This document shows positions 1 to 7,932 of a stretch of DNA of 60,219 nt, in pieces; the stretch's first letter is position 1; the number at the start of each line of letters is the position of its first letter. The stretch comes from Lachnospiraceae bacterium UBA7202 (GTDB taxonomy: Bacteria; Bacillota; Clostridia; Lachnospirales; Lachnospiraceae). Position numbers and translations under genes: made by a program. The notes under the pieces were generated by a model. The model was not told the DNA's origin, searched no databases, and saw nothing but the letters and a program-made list of their open reading frames with translations. The stretch spans positions 1-60,219 of the forward strand of contig DKUO01000059.1 of NCBI GenBank assembly GCA_002490705.1. The letters are read 5' to 3'.

Positions 1-46
1 TATCGTACCCACAAATTTCATTATGATATTCTAATTTACAAAAATA

Positions 47-1255
47 TTAATAATCAACCCTATCAATTTTATTAATCTTGTGCCATTCTCCCAAATAAAC
101 AGACCCATACATTTCAAATAAATCATATTGTGTGCTAACCAAATTCATTAGAATGTTTTTAATTGAATTGTTCATAGAAATCAAGTTTTCCAAATTAAAC
201 TCCGAAGTAGGAAATTCCTCTAGTAAATGTCTAATCCTATCCATTGAATCTGGATGTGTTCTTATGTGTCCTATACTCGGTGAAATTTGTTCTTTTACCT
301 GCTCATATAAATCAATTGCCATAAAAAAATTTATAGCATGACCAACAGCATTTCCTTCATCCATAATGGATTTTAAAATATATATAGCATTTATATCAGC
401 TTCAAATTCTTGCAATTGGCTTTTATTATAGTACACATAATTATCTTCTGCCGCTATTACATTTTTGCTATCTAAATGACCTAATATGCTGTGTGAAAAC
501 TCATGAGCAATTACAAAAAAAATCTCACCCATTGTGTAAGCAGTTAACTCATTATCTATTTTAGAAGGGACTTCCCCTCTGGGATCCAGTTCAAAATCAA
601 GAGCTTCATTTTGAAGCATTATTCGTATTGCCAATACTAACGAATGCCTAGTTACATCATTTGGAATTCCTCCCTGCATAAATCCCATATAAAATAAATT
701 CATATAATACAAAAATTCTTTTAGCATAGCTGAAATAGTAATTATATTACCATATTGTGTTTTTATACACTGTCCATTAGGATCACTGTCATATGTCATA
801 CCACAAGGAATATTTTTAATCTTATCAAAGAAACTTTCTGCTGATATTAAAGTTTTAAACGTTGCAAACATTGAGTCGTCAATAATATGTTCATAATCCC
901 AATTGTTTGAACGATTATATCTATTATAAAACACTCTTACCATACGAATATTGTCCACAATACTATCCGCTTGCTTCTTTAGCAAAATATCCTTTGCAGT
1001 TGACGGCTTCATTATTCTACGAATTTGTTCAGGACTATAAAATGGTGCATATTTTTTCTCCTCGTAGTTTTGAAACTCACTATAAAGATTAGCATCATAT
1101 GTCCCCATTACATGAAAAAATGCTCCATTCCCCAAATCAATTAATCTACCTTCGGGAAACATCCTATCTAACATACTCAATTTACATTTACAATTTTTCA
1201 CTTTTTTCCCACTTCCACATTGACACATTTTATTCCTATCAGCATTTCTTCCCAT
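47..1255 (-). CDS. SEC-C zinc-motif metallopeptidase-like protein
   Basis: The N-terminus has a SEC-C type zinc motif (Cys at about residues 11, 13, 22 and 24, with GSGKK between). At about residues 251-255 there is a zinc-metalloprotease HEFSH motif, followed about 30 residues later by EFEAD, the spacing of gluzincin peptidases (M48/IrrE-like). No membrane segment or signal peptide is visible, so a cytoplasmic protease is likely. The open frame extends to a GTG at 1270, but a GGAGAG site lies 8 bases before the ATG at 1255, so that start is preferred. Base composition is AT-rich compared with the core genes. The substrate is unknown. It may be cargo of a mobile element; a link with stress or phage response is inference only. 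Confidence 0.7.
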   Translation of the reverse strand: MGRNADRNKMCQCGSGKKVKNCKCKLSMLDRMFPEGRLIDLGNGAFFHVMGTYDANLYSEFQNYEEKKYAPFYSPEQIRRIMKPSTAKDILLKKQADSIVDNIRMVRVFYNRYNRSNNWDYEHIIDDSMFATFKTLISAESFFDKIKNIPCGMTYDSDPNGQCIKTQYGNIITISAMLKEFLYYMNLFYMGFMQGGIPNDVTRHSLVLAIRIMLQNEALDFELDPRGEVPSKIDNELTAYTMGEIFFVIAHEFSHSILGHLDSKNVIAAEDNYVYYNKSQLQEFEADINAIYILKSIMDEGNAVGHAINFFMAIDLYEQVKEQISPSIGHIRTHPDSMDRIRHLLEEFPTSEFNLENLISMNNSIKNILMNLVSTQYDLFEMYGSVYLGEWHKINKIDRVDY

Positions 1256-1309
1256 ATGCAGACTCTCCACTTGTGATTATTCCTCTAGGTATTCCAATTT
1301 GTAAACATA

Positions 1310-1391
1310 ATTATAAACTGTTTCCCACAGAAACACAATTTCTAAAACAGTTCACTCTTCCAACTTAAATAGGATATGGAGCCTCCATATC
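1310..1391 (-). promoter_or_regulatory. Promoter with dyads for the SEC-C metallopeptidase gene
   Basis: On the minus strand a TATAAT -10 (1310-1315) follows a TTGTGT -35-like hexamer (1333-1338) with a 17-base spacer. AACTGTTT/AAACAGTT arms (1316-1323 and 1345-1352) bracket the -35. Further upstream is a perfect 9-base-arm palindrome, GATATGGAG-C-CTCCATATC (1373-1391). Together these look like a regulated promoter; the regulator is unknown. The rest of 1256-1568 shows nothing else I can support. Confidence 0.5.
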
Positions 1392-1568
1392 TTAAACATC
1401 AGCATATTTTTTCATTTCCCGCAGTTTCTTTTTGCATTATGTACACTACTTAAAAAAAATCCTCATACCCCCGCAATCTTCGCATTTATTTTATACCCCA
1501 AAGCAGTGATAATAAACTGCCTTTTTAGATCCACTCTTCTCCCCTCTATTTGCAAGAAGCCTCTTTTT

Positions 1569-2174
1569 TCACACCCTCACATACTCAACCTCCATCTGCA
1601 GTATTTCCCCGCAGTACTCTTTCCCCTGTATATCTGAATCCTTATAGCTGTTCGTCACAACCTCACAGCACACTATCTCGCCTGTCTTAACGGAAGTGTA
1701 TACCACATCCACAGCGCTGATCAGCCCTGCTTTCCACAAGTCCATATAATAATCATACTGGTCGTAATCACCCTCCTGCCTCATCTGTTCTAGGGCTTCC
1801 TCCATCTGGTCTCTCGTCTGCCATTCTGCCTGCACTGTCTCAATCTCTTTCTTATCCAGACTGCATATAATCTCAGCAACCTTACAATTATGCTCCGCAG
1901 CATGGGCATTCTGGCATCTGCTTATGCCATATCTTTTCTCAATGAAATCTTTCCCCCTCTTCGTCAGCGCATAGCTCACGTTGCTCTTTGGACTCTTATT
2001 ATATCTGGATGGATACGTCACCTTCTCGATCAGCTTGTCTTTCTCCATATTTTTAAGCCTGCTTGCTGATATATCTATCTTAGCTGCATCTTCCTGCCTG
2101 ACATTTCCTGCTATGGACAACACTTTAAAAAATCGTTCATCCTTCGGATACCAATGCTTGATATGTTCTTTCAT
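1569..2174 (-). CDS. Winged-helix protein, mobile-element type, function unknown
   Basis: A 201-residue protein. The first 85 residues or so read as a winged helix-turn-helix (RFFKVLSIAG... then a basic wing and LTKRGKDFIEKRYG). The second half ends in a short acidic and beta-rich stretch (AVDVVYTSV...EVVTNSY) that resembles the D...E-x-x pattern of restriction-endonuclease-like folds, but this is only a suggestion. The start at 2174 is chosen because GAGGAGGTG lies 6 bases upstream; the longer frame to 2234 has no site. Similar winged-helix proteins are found in conjugative elements of gut Clostridia as replication-relaxation-like proteins. I do not recognise a specific function. Confidence 0.45.
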   Translation of the reverse strand: MKEHIKHWYPKDERFFKVLSIAGNVRQEDAAKIDISASRLKNMEKDKLIEKVTYPSRYNKSPKSNVSYALTKRGKDFIEKRYGISRCQNAHAAEHNCKVAEIICSLDKKEIETVQAEWQTRDQMEEALEQMRQEGDYDQYDYYMDLWKAGLISAVDVVYTSVKTGEIVCCEVVTNSYKDSDIQGKEYCGEILQMEVEYVRV

Positions 2175-2740
2175 GCTCTTCACCTCCTCGCTGATGCATA
2201 TTTTTATGTATATAAAAAGTGGGAACATCCACAAAAGATATTCCCACCCAAAAACTTGTGTTTTTGCTCTTCATCATATTCCGATGAACCCTGTATATCA
2301 TTTCTCCTATTTATCACTTTTCCTATATAAACACCTTCCTCGTAACATTACTCTGTAATCAAAGCATCCTGATGTCAACTAAGTTGGCGTTAGGCAGGTC
2401 TGCAAGATACATCGTATCCTGTACCCTGTATGGAACTGTCGAAACATCTCCTTTTTAACGTTGCTAAACAGCACCCTGATATATTGATAAGAAGTATAGA
2501 TTATGGATGAACGCCTCTTAGCAAGGCTCCTTTTCAAACAAACAACTCTGTTTCCTTTTCTCTATACACCACCATTATAAAAAAGCCATTCCAATAAATA
2601 ACTGATCAGCCATATAGGAAATCATATTGAAACATTCCTATCTTGATTCCCAATTATTTCATCCCCCAAACTTTCTACAATATATAAACCCTAACTATTT
2701 TGGCGGATAGCAGGTGTAAAAGATACAAAGAATGTAACCC
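2175..2740. other. Intergenic stretch without recognisable gene
   Basis: This AT-rich stretch lies between divergent genes. It is crossed by stop codons in all frames apart from short chance frames. I see no tRNA, no repeat shared with the rest of the window and no convincing promoter. It leads into the three-hairpin block just before the DUF5688 gene. Confidence 0.4.
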
Positions 2741-2822
2741 GCTGATTTTATATCAGCACAGGCATCCATATGCCTGAAACACATGGGACTGGCAGACATC
2801 AAACTAAGGTGTCTGCTTTTTT
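2741..2822 (+). promoter_or_regulatory. Three consecutive hairpins ending in a terminator-like stem (leader or small RNA)
   Basis: Three hairpins follow one another: GCTGAT/ATCAGC (2741-2757), CAGGCAT/ATGCCTG with a four-base loop (2759-2776), and GCAGACA/TGTCTGC (2792-2816) followed by six T. The last has the form of an intrinsic terminator and sits 31 bases before the start codon of the DUF5688 gene. The block could therefore be an attenuating leader or the 3' end of a small RNA. No known riboswitch class was recognised. Confidence 0.45.
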
Positions 2823-2853
2823 GTCCACATTTATCCCGAAAGGAGAAAAACAG

Positions 2854-3732
2854 ATGAACAAAGAAGCAATGAAACAACAGATTCAGGAAGCGCTTTCTAA
2901 GAAATTAGGAGACGGCTTCCACATCACCATCCAGAAGGTTTTTAAAACAAATGTGACACTGGACGGACTGATAATCATGCAGGATGGTAAACCATTTACG
3001 CCTACCATCTATCTTGAGCCTTTTTATGAAGAACTGGAAAGCGACACGCCACTTGATGATGTTGTGTGCAATATCTTACAGACCTATTTCAAGGCGGACG
3101 TCCATCCTGAACATTTTGACCTTACGCCGATCACTGACTTTGACCGTGTCAGAAACATGCTGTATGTGCAGCTCATCAACAGGCACTCTAATGAGGAACT
3201 GCTGCAGGGTGTACCCCATGCACTGTTCCTTGACGATTTTGCCATTGTTATACGCTGCGCTATTGAAATGCACACAGAAGGCAGCGCAAGTTTTCTGGTA
3301 CACAATAACCATCTGGATATGTGGGGGACTGACCACGAAACCCTTCTGTCCTACGCCTTACATAATACAAGGGAAATGTTCGGCGTGGAGTTGGTAAAAA
3401 TAGGTGATCTCCTACGGGAAACAGCCCCTGAGGAAGTAACCCAAGATTTACCCGACTGTCCCCTGTGGGTTATGACTAACAGCAGGAAACTGGCAGGCGC
3501 TGCTACCGTTCTGTTTGATGATGTGCTTAAAAGTTTTGCCGAAGAACATGGCAGTTTCTATGTCATCTTTTCTTCCGTACATGAAGTCCTGCTGATGCCG
3601 ACGCCTGATGATTCTGACATTAATACCATTACCAGAATGAATCAGGAAGTAAATGAGACACAGGTAGACGAGGAAGAGATTTTAGGCACTAAGGCTTACT
3701 TCTACCACAAAGACAGGGGATTTGTCTTATAG
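2854..3732 (+). CDS. DUF5688 family protein (accessory copy)
   Basis: A 292-residue protein of the DUF5688 family, which is common in Lachnospiraceae and has no known function. Recognisable family features are the N-terminal VTLDGLIIMQDGKPFTPTIYLE segment, the central NRHSNEELLQGVPHALFLDD block, and the C-terminal SSVHEVLLMP and VNETQVDEEEILG motifs. A second, chromosomal member in this window (31806-32693) shares the same layout. There is no signal peptide or membrane segment. The start is fixed by AAAGGAG 8 bases upstream of the ATG; the frame itself is open back to 2770, inside the hairpin block. It opens the plus-strand run that continues with ssb. Confidence 0.75.
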   Translation: MNKEAMKQQIQEALSKKLGDGFHITIQKVFKTNVTLDGLIIMQDGKPFTPTIYLEPFYEELESDTPLDDVVCNILQTYFKADVHPEHFDLTPITDFDRVRNMLYVQLINRHSNEELLQGVPHALFLDDFAIVIRCAIEMHTEGSASFLVHNNHLDMWGTDHETLLSYALHNTREMFGVELVKIGDLLRETAPEEVTQDLPDCPLWVMTNSRKLAGAATVLFDDVLKSFAEEHGSFYVIFSSVHEVLLMPTPDDSDINTITRMNQEVNETQVDEEEILGTKAYFYHKDRGFVL

Positions 3733-3791
3733 TCTGCAAAGCAGTGTTCTATCCCCTAACAGGAAAATATTTATCAAAATAAAATTTACAA

Positions 3792-3828
3792 GAAAGGATA
3801 AGCACATCATAGATGTGCGGGTACGAAC
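3792..3828 (+). promoter_or_regulatory. Hairpin between ribosome site and start of ssb
   Basis: GAAAGGAT (3792-3799) is the only good ribosome site before ssb, but it is about 30 bases from the ATG. A perfect 7-base-pair hairpin, GCACATC-ATA-GATGTGC (3802-3818), fills most of the gap, so folding would bring the site close to the start codon or otherwise control translation. Confidence 0.35.
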
Positions 3829-4260
3829 ATGAACAAGATCACACTGACAGGAAGACTCACAGAGGAGCCGAAGGTAACTTACAGTGCAGGCGCAGAGCCT
3901 GTTGCGCGGGCATCATTCAATTTCGCTGTCCCCGATATGTCCATGAAAAGGGATGACGAGGGGAACTATCCCACAGACTTTTTCAGATGTACCTGCTGGA
4001 GTAAGCTCGCTGAGATCGTGGAAAAGCATTGCAGTAAGGGTACAAAACTTCTTATAAGCGGAAGGCTGAAAAACAACAACTACGAAAAGGACGGCCAAAA
4101 GGTCTATTCCAATGAGATCGTAATTGATTCACTGGAATTCCTTGAAGCAAGGGTGGCCAAAGCACAGGATTCACAGGCACAGGAAACAACTGCTGCGGAA
4201 TCAGCGGCAGACACGGAGCCTGCGCCAGCAGTAAAGACACAGGCAGAAGCAGCAGACTAG
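3829..4260 (+). CDS. ssb: Single-stranded DNA-binding protein
   Basis: A 143-residue SSB of the bacterial OB-fold type. It opens MNKITLTGRLTEEPKV and contains the PDMSMKRDDEGNYPTDFFRCTCW segment, the usual position of DNA-contacting aromatics, followed by KGTKLLISGRLKNNNYEKDGQKVYSNEIVIDSLEFLE in shortened form. The tail is Ala/Glu/Gln-rich and lacks the DDDIPF-type acidic tip used to recruit repair proteins, as is common for element-borne SSBs. It probably coats single-stranded DNA during transfer or replication of a mobile element. Its neighbours (RadC, J-domain and DUF262 genes) support an element-borne copy. Confidence 0.92.
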   Translation: MNKITLTGRLTEEPKVTYSAGAEPVARASFNFAVPDMSMKRDDEGNYPTDFFRCTCWSKLAEIVEKHCSKGTKLLISGRLKNNNYEKDGQKVYSNEIVIDSLEFLEARVAKAQDSQAQETTAAESAADTEPAPAVKTQAEAAD

Positions 4261-4262
4261 AT

Positions 4263-4448
4263 TCTGCTTTTCTGAAAAGCGTCATCAACAGGCTGGAAAG
4301 TCAACGGCTTTCCTATCTGTCTTCTTTTCAGGAAGAATCTGGGAATGTCACTCTCAGGCTTTTATATGCTGACTCTGCATCTGTCATACAGGACTGCATG
4401 GATATGATCCACGAATGTGCCCTTGCGTGGGGCATTCCCGTGGTCTGA
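4263..4448 (+). other. Coding-like open frame without a start codon between ssb and DUF262 gene
   Basis: The frame reads SAFLKSVINRLESQ... and ends ...CALAWGIPVV before a TGA, about 61 codons with no stop and protein-like composition. It runs back without interruption into the 3' end of ssb in another frame, and no ATG, GTG or TTG with a ribosome site is present near its beginning. It may be a small gene using an unusual start, a remnant of a truncated gene, or the product of a frameshift from ssb. It could also be chance. Confidence 0.3.
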
Positions 4449-4516
4449 TATGCAGCCCTGTAAATGCAGGCAGATTTTACAAACATAATATTTCATTTTG
4501 CAAAGGAGAAACCATT

Positions 4517-5896
4517 ATGATCAAAACAACACTGAGCTGGACCGTAAAAAACTTAAAGAGCATGTATGACGGAAAGCATACGCTGCAGATGGACCACGTA
4601 ATCCAAAGACAAAGTGGCCAGTGGGACGGGGATAAGCTGAAAAAGAGCCTGCTGATCCACAGTATACTCGCCAACTATCCTGTTCCTCCTGTCTACTGCC
4701 TGAAAGAAGCCATTTCTGAAAAGGATTATTCCTATTCGATCCTTGACGGGAAACAGAGGCTGACCACCACCTTCGATTTCATAGACGGCAGGTATCCGCT
4801 TGATACGGAGACGCCTTCTGTCACCATTGATGATACTGTTTATGAATTAGGCGGTAAATACTTTACAGACCTCGACGTCGAGTGCCAGCAGGAACTTCTC
4901 CGCTTTAAATTCACAATTTATGGTTTTGAGGATGCGGACGATGACCTGATAGAAGAAATCTTCTTCCGTCTGAACAACAGCACACCGTTGTCCAAACCGC
5001 AGAAAGCAATGCCTTTATGCGGTGTTGAGAATGCGAAATTCATCAAGTCGATCCTGTCTGACAGGTTCTTTTCAGAGATCTGCCAGTTCTCTGCTTTGCA
5101 GAGAAGGAAGTCTGATGATATGTGTACGCTCTTACAGGCTATGATGCTTCTGGATAACAGATATGAAGGTTATGAGTTTACTTCTATCTCCGCTGACGAG
5201 ATCATGCGGTATGCTGCTTCCATTAAGAACAATTACTCGGAGGAACAGAAAAACAGGCTGTATGACATCATCGACTACCTTGAGAAAGTTTTCCCTGAAA
5301 AGGACAAGATGCTCAAGAAGATCAATATTCCGATCATCATGCTTGCCACTGACACTGCTATGGGAGAGGGTTATGATTCCCTCAAGAACCTCTACCGTGT
5401 AGGGCCCATGTATTTCAGGCAGTGGTTTTCCTATTTCTTTGCAGAATGCTATGAAGAGTACAAGCAGTACTGCTCTTCTGGCAGTATCAAAAAGGAGAAG
5501 ACCTTAAAAAGAATTGAGATCATGGAAGCCTCCCTTATAAAGTATTTTGAACTGGAAGAAACAGACAAAGCAGAACAGGATACTGCCTTATCAGAGGAAG
5601 ATGCTCCTGCTGACGAATCTGCCCTAACAGAAGAAGATTCTCCTGTTGATAAATATGCTCTGACAGAGGGGGATTCTTATCCTGAGGAAGCTGCCCCGAC
5701 AGATGACAGCACGCTCTTAACAGATACTGGTCTGACAGAAAGTGAGCCTCCTGCGGATGAAGCAGACAGTGCAGCCATTAAAGGAATTGCTGGCCTCGCT
5801 TCTGCCTCTGAGGATACTGCTTCTGAGCAGACAGAATTTAGTGAGAAAACGGAGGCAGAAGAACCTCCCGAAGAATCTATACAGGACACAGAATAA
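4517..5896 (+). CDS. DUF262 (GmrSD N-domain-like, ParB/Srx fold) protein with acidic repeat tail
   Basis: The first 330 residues or so form a DUF262 domain. Visible are the MDHVIQRQSGQW segment, the nucleotide-pocket motif ILDGKQRLTTTFDF (DGQQR class), and the later FFRLNNSTPLSKPQKA motif. DUF262 proteins can hydrolyse NTP and occur in GmrSD-type restriction enzymes and other defence proteins. The usual DUF1524 HNH nuclease partner is absent here. From about residue 357 the tail carries a 12-residue acidic repeat (ALSEEDAPADES, ALTEEDSPVDKY, ALTEGDSYPEEA) and is otherwise disordered. The start is set by AAAGGAG 8 bases upstream of the ATG. Lying between ssb and radC suggests an element-backbone or defence role; which one is open. 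Confidence 0.75.
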   Translation: MIKTTLSWTVKNLKSMYDGKHTLQMDHVIQRQSGQWDGDKLKKSLLIHSILANYPVPPVYCLKEAISEKDYSYSILDGKQRLTTTFDFIDGRYPLDTETPSVTIDDTVYELGGKYFTDLDVECQQELLRFKFTIYGFEDADDDLIEEIFFRLNNSTPLSKPQKAMPLCGVENAKFIKSILSDRFFSEICQFSALQRRKSDDMCTLLQAMMLLDNRYEGYEFTSISADEIMRYAASIKNNYSEEQKNRLYDIIDYLEKVFPEKDKMLKKINIPIIMLATDTAMGEGYDSLKNLYRVGPMYFRQWFSYFFAECYEEYKQYCSSGSIKKEKTLKRIEIMEASLIKYFELEETDKAEQDTALSEEDAPADESALTEEDSPVDKYALTEGDSYPEEAAPTDDSTLLTDTGLTESEPPADEADSAAIKGIAGLASASEDTASEQTEFSEKTEAEEPPEESIQDTE

Positions 5897-5960
5897 TGTT
5901 GTTTCAGGGATGCAGCTTCTATATGTGCATCCCCTTTTTTACAGATTGGAGGACATTGCA

Positions 5961-6242
5961 ATGTCATTAAGCGGAAAAGTATTAATAAATGAGCAGGAAG
6001 CCACAGGTGATTATGATTTTTCCATATCAGAAAAATATATGACTACAGGGTTTCAAAACACTTTTGGCAAAGAGGCAGTGCAGATAGCTTTCACCGCCAT
6101 TTCCCTAATTATGGAGAAATATCCTCACAACGCGGATTATTTCCAGTCTTTTCAATATGTTTACCCCGATGGTAAAACATCAGACTTCTGGATCATTCAC
6201 GATCAAGAATATTACACCGTATTACTGCCAGAAGAATACTAA
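5961..6242 (+). CDS. Small protein, possibly DUF960-like
   Basis: A 93-residue protein starting MSLSGKVLINEQEA, placed by GGAGG 9 bases before the ATG; the longer frame upstream is the shadow of the DUF262 tail. The core KYMTTGFQNTFGKEA...FQYVYPDGKTSDFWIIHDQEYYTVLLPEEY resembles DUF960, a family of small element-borne proteins often coded near ssb and radC. The match is from memory of the motif pattern and is not certain. It probably shares a transcript with the radC-like gene 12 bases downstream. Confidence 0.5.
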   Translation: MSLSGKVLINEQEATGDYDFSISEKYMTTGFQNTFGKEAVQIAFTAISLIMEKYPHNADYFQSFQYVYPDGKTSDFWIIHDQEYYTVLLPEEY

Positions 6243-6254
6243 GGAGGATACACC

Positions 6255-6719
6255 ATGCGGATCAATTTCTATGATACAAGGATTGTAGATGATTCCAGAA
6301 CCATCTTAATAAAAGAAAATGGTATCAACTATGAATCCACAAAAATGAACGGCCCAGAAGAAATATCCAAAATGTTAAAGACTCTCCTGCATATGGACGA
6401 GTTGGCAGAAGAACATGTTTATATGATCGCACTTAACACTTCCTGCAAAATTTTAGGAATGTTCCTTATATCCAAAGGAACCATATGCACAAGCCTTGTC
6501 AGTCCAAGGGAAGTCTTCCTGCGGGCCGCGCTTATCGGCGCCGTACAGATTGTCCTTGTCCACAACCACCCTTCGGGAAACCCTGTTCCCAGCGAATGTG
6601 ATATGAAACTGACAAAACGGCTAAAGGACTGCGGAGAATTACTGAATATCTGTCTGGCAGACCATATCATCATTGGGCATAATTCTTATCTGAGTTTCCA
6701 AGAAGCAAAACTCTTATGA
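6255..6719 (+). CDS. RadC-like JAB-domain protein
   Basis: A 154-residue protein with the RadC/JAB metalloprotease core. The zinc-binding set is visible: H103, H105 and D116 in VHNHPSGNPVPSECD, plus the upstream LNTSCKILGMFLISKG strand. It lacks the N-terminal helix-hairpin-helix of full chromosomal RadC, as usual for copies on mobile elements and phages. The biochemical role of RadC is still unsettled; a DNA repair link is historical. AAGGAGG lies 8 bases before the start, and the gene is followed closely by the J-domain gene, so they are likely cotranscribed. Confidence 0.88.
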   Translation: MRINFYDTRIVDDSRTILIKENGINYESTKMNGPEEISKMLKTLLHMDELAEEHVYMIALNTSCKILGMFLISKGTICTSLVSPREVFLRAALIGAVQIVLVHNHPSGNPVPSECDMKLTKRLKDCGELLNICLADHIIIGHNSYLSFQEAKLL

Positions 6720-6732
6720 CGGGAGGATTCAT

Positions 6733-7245
6733 ATGAAATGGTTTAAGGAAATCACGACATTAAAAGAACTACGGAAGGAATATCGGCGGCTTGTCGTAAA
6801 GCACCACCCTGATAACGGTGGACAGGAGGATGCGATCAAAGAGATCAATGCAGAATATGACCGCCTGTTCAAGAAACTAAAATACGACTATGAACATGAG
6901 GCTACATACGACAAAGCCACGGATAAACAGAAGCAACAGTACGACTGGAAAAAAGATGCCCAGATCAGGGAGGCGATCATGCAGCTTTCCAGATTTAAGG
7001 ATATTACTGTTGAGGTGATTGGCGTCTGGATATGGGTATCAAACTGCTACCCATACAGAAAAGAACTGAAAGCGCTTGGTTTCCGCTGGGCAAGCCAGAA
7101 ACAGATGTGGTACAAGCATTTCGATGACTTCCACAAATTCAGTTCCAAACCTGCCTCTATGTCCTATATACGGGCAAAGTATGGCTCTGTGGAAATCAAG
7201 TTTCAGGAAAAGCAGGAAGAAAGAGAAAAGCTGACGAAGGCATGA
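6733..7245 (+). CDS. J-domain (DnaJ-like) protein
   Basis: The first 55 residues or so are a J domain with the HPD signature at 25-27 (KHHPDNGG) and the helix IKEINAEYDRLF, which would stimulate an Hsp70 (DnaK) ATPase. There is no Gly/Phe region and no zinc domain. The C-terminal half (VEVIGVWIWVSNCYPYRKELKALGFRWASQKQMWY) matches the small domain found on J proteins of conjugative elements and phages. It probably recruits the host DnaK to an element-encoded complex. The gene begins 13 bases after radC. Confidence 0.85.
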   Translation: MKWFKEITTLKELRKEYRRLVVKHHPDNGGQEDAIKEINAEYDRLFKKLKYDYEHEATYDKATDKQKQQYDWKKDAQIREAIMQLSRFKDITVEVIGVWIWVSNCYPYRKELKALGFRWASQKQMWYKHFDDFHKFSSKPASMSYIRAKYGSVEIKFQEKQEEREKLTKA

Positions 7246-7291
7246 TTCTTTTTATAAGCTGCCTTTCATCTGAAAACAGGAGGAAAATTTT

Positions 7292-7561
7292 ATGAACATA
7301 AAGTTAAGCAAAGTAAGGGAACATATAGAACTCTACTTTAAAGAGAACCTTCCCAAATACACAGTATTGGAGGTCAGGAACAAATCAAGCCATCCAGATG
7401 ATGCCTATCTCTTTATGGTATCGGCCAAAAAAGATGACGGCACTTACGGTCTTTGGACTGGCTGGAACGAACTCAACAGAAGCCTCAATCATGGTCATTA
7501 CGATCTGAAATCTGCTGAGGAATGTGAAAAGCTCTTTGAAGAATTCTATTATAAGGGATAA
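7292..7561 (+). CDS. Hypothetical 89-residue protein
   Basis: A small acidic protein (MNIKLSKVREHIELYFKEN...) with a strong AGGAGG site 7 bases before the ATG. It shows an alternation of charged helix and an aromatic GTYGLWTGWNELN turn. No family is recognised. It follows the J-domain gene by 46 bases and probably belongs to the same operon. A perfect hairpin lies just downstream. Confidence 0.6.
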   Translation: MNIKLSKVREHIELYFKENLPKYTVLEVRNKSSHPDDAYLFMVSAKKDDGTYGLWTGWNELNRSLNHGHYDLKSAEECEKLFEEFYYKG

Positions 7562-7568
7562 GTATACA

Positions 7569-7598
7569 GGGAGATTCAGCGTACAGGCTGGATCTCCC
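7569..7598. repeat. 12-base-pair perfect hairpin downstream of the small ORF
   Basis: GGGAGATTCAGC and GCTGGATCTCCC pair over 12 positions (one G-T wobble) around the loop GTACAG. No T-run follows, so it is not a standard intrinsic terminator; it may stabilise the upstream mRNA end or block an exonuclease. Confidence 0.5.
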
Positions 7599-7701
7599 AC
7601 TATTCCCCCAGATACGCTTGAAACCATGATGATTTGATAGTATACTGAATATACTAAATCAAAACATTCAAACATCATTTCAACCAAAAGGAGATGATTT
7701 T

Positions 7702-7932
7702 ATGAGATTAACTTGTGAAGAAATGGCTATAAAATATCCTAATCAATGGCTAGGATTAAAAAATCCTATATATATGAATAACGATGGGGTAACGCTGTTG
7801 TCCGCAGAAATTGTATATACTGATAAAACCTGCGATGAATTGCTTGAAATGCAAATTGATGGCAAAGACGGCATAACAGGCTGGTACACGACTGATAACA
7901 GCCTGCAATTAGGAATGGCAGGTGTTGTATAA
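7702..7932 (+). CDS. Small protein paired with the aspartic protease gene
   Basis: A 76-residue protein beginning MRLTCEEMAIKYPNQWLGL, with AAAGGAGATG before the ATG. The pattern of a short helix, YPNQWLGL, a DG turn, and a strand with an alternating helix (AEIVYTDKTCDELLEMQ) recalls DUF5678-type small proteins. That assignment is tentative. Its stop codon overlaps the start of the aspartic-protease gene by one base (TAATG), so the two are almost certainly translationally coupled and act together. It may be a partner, regulator or substrate of the protease; none of these is shown. Confidence 0.55.
   Translation: MRLTCEEMAIKYPNQWLGLKNPIYMNNDGVTLLSAEIVYTDKTCDELLEMQIDGKDGITGWYTTDNSLQLGMAGVV

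Noticed and set aside
7569..7598. Hairpin considered as intrinsic terminator
   Set aside because: No T-run on either strand next to the stem, so it is listed only as a hairpin.
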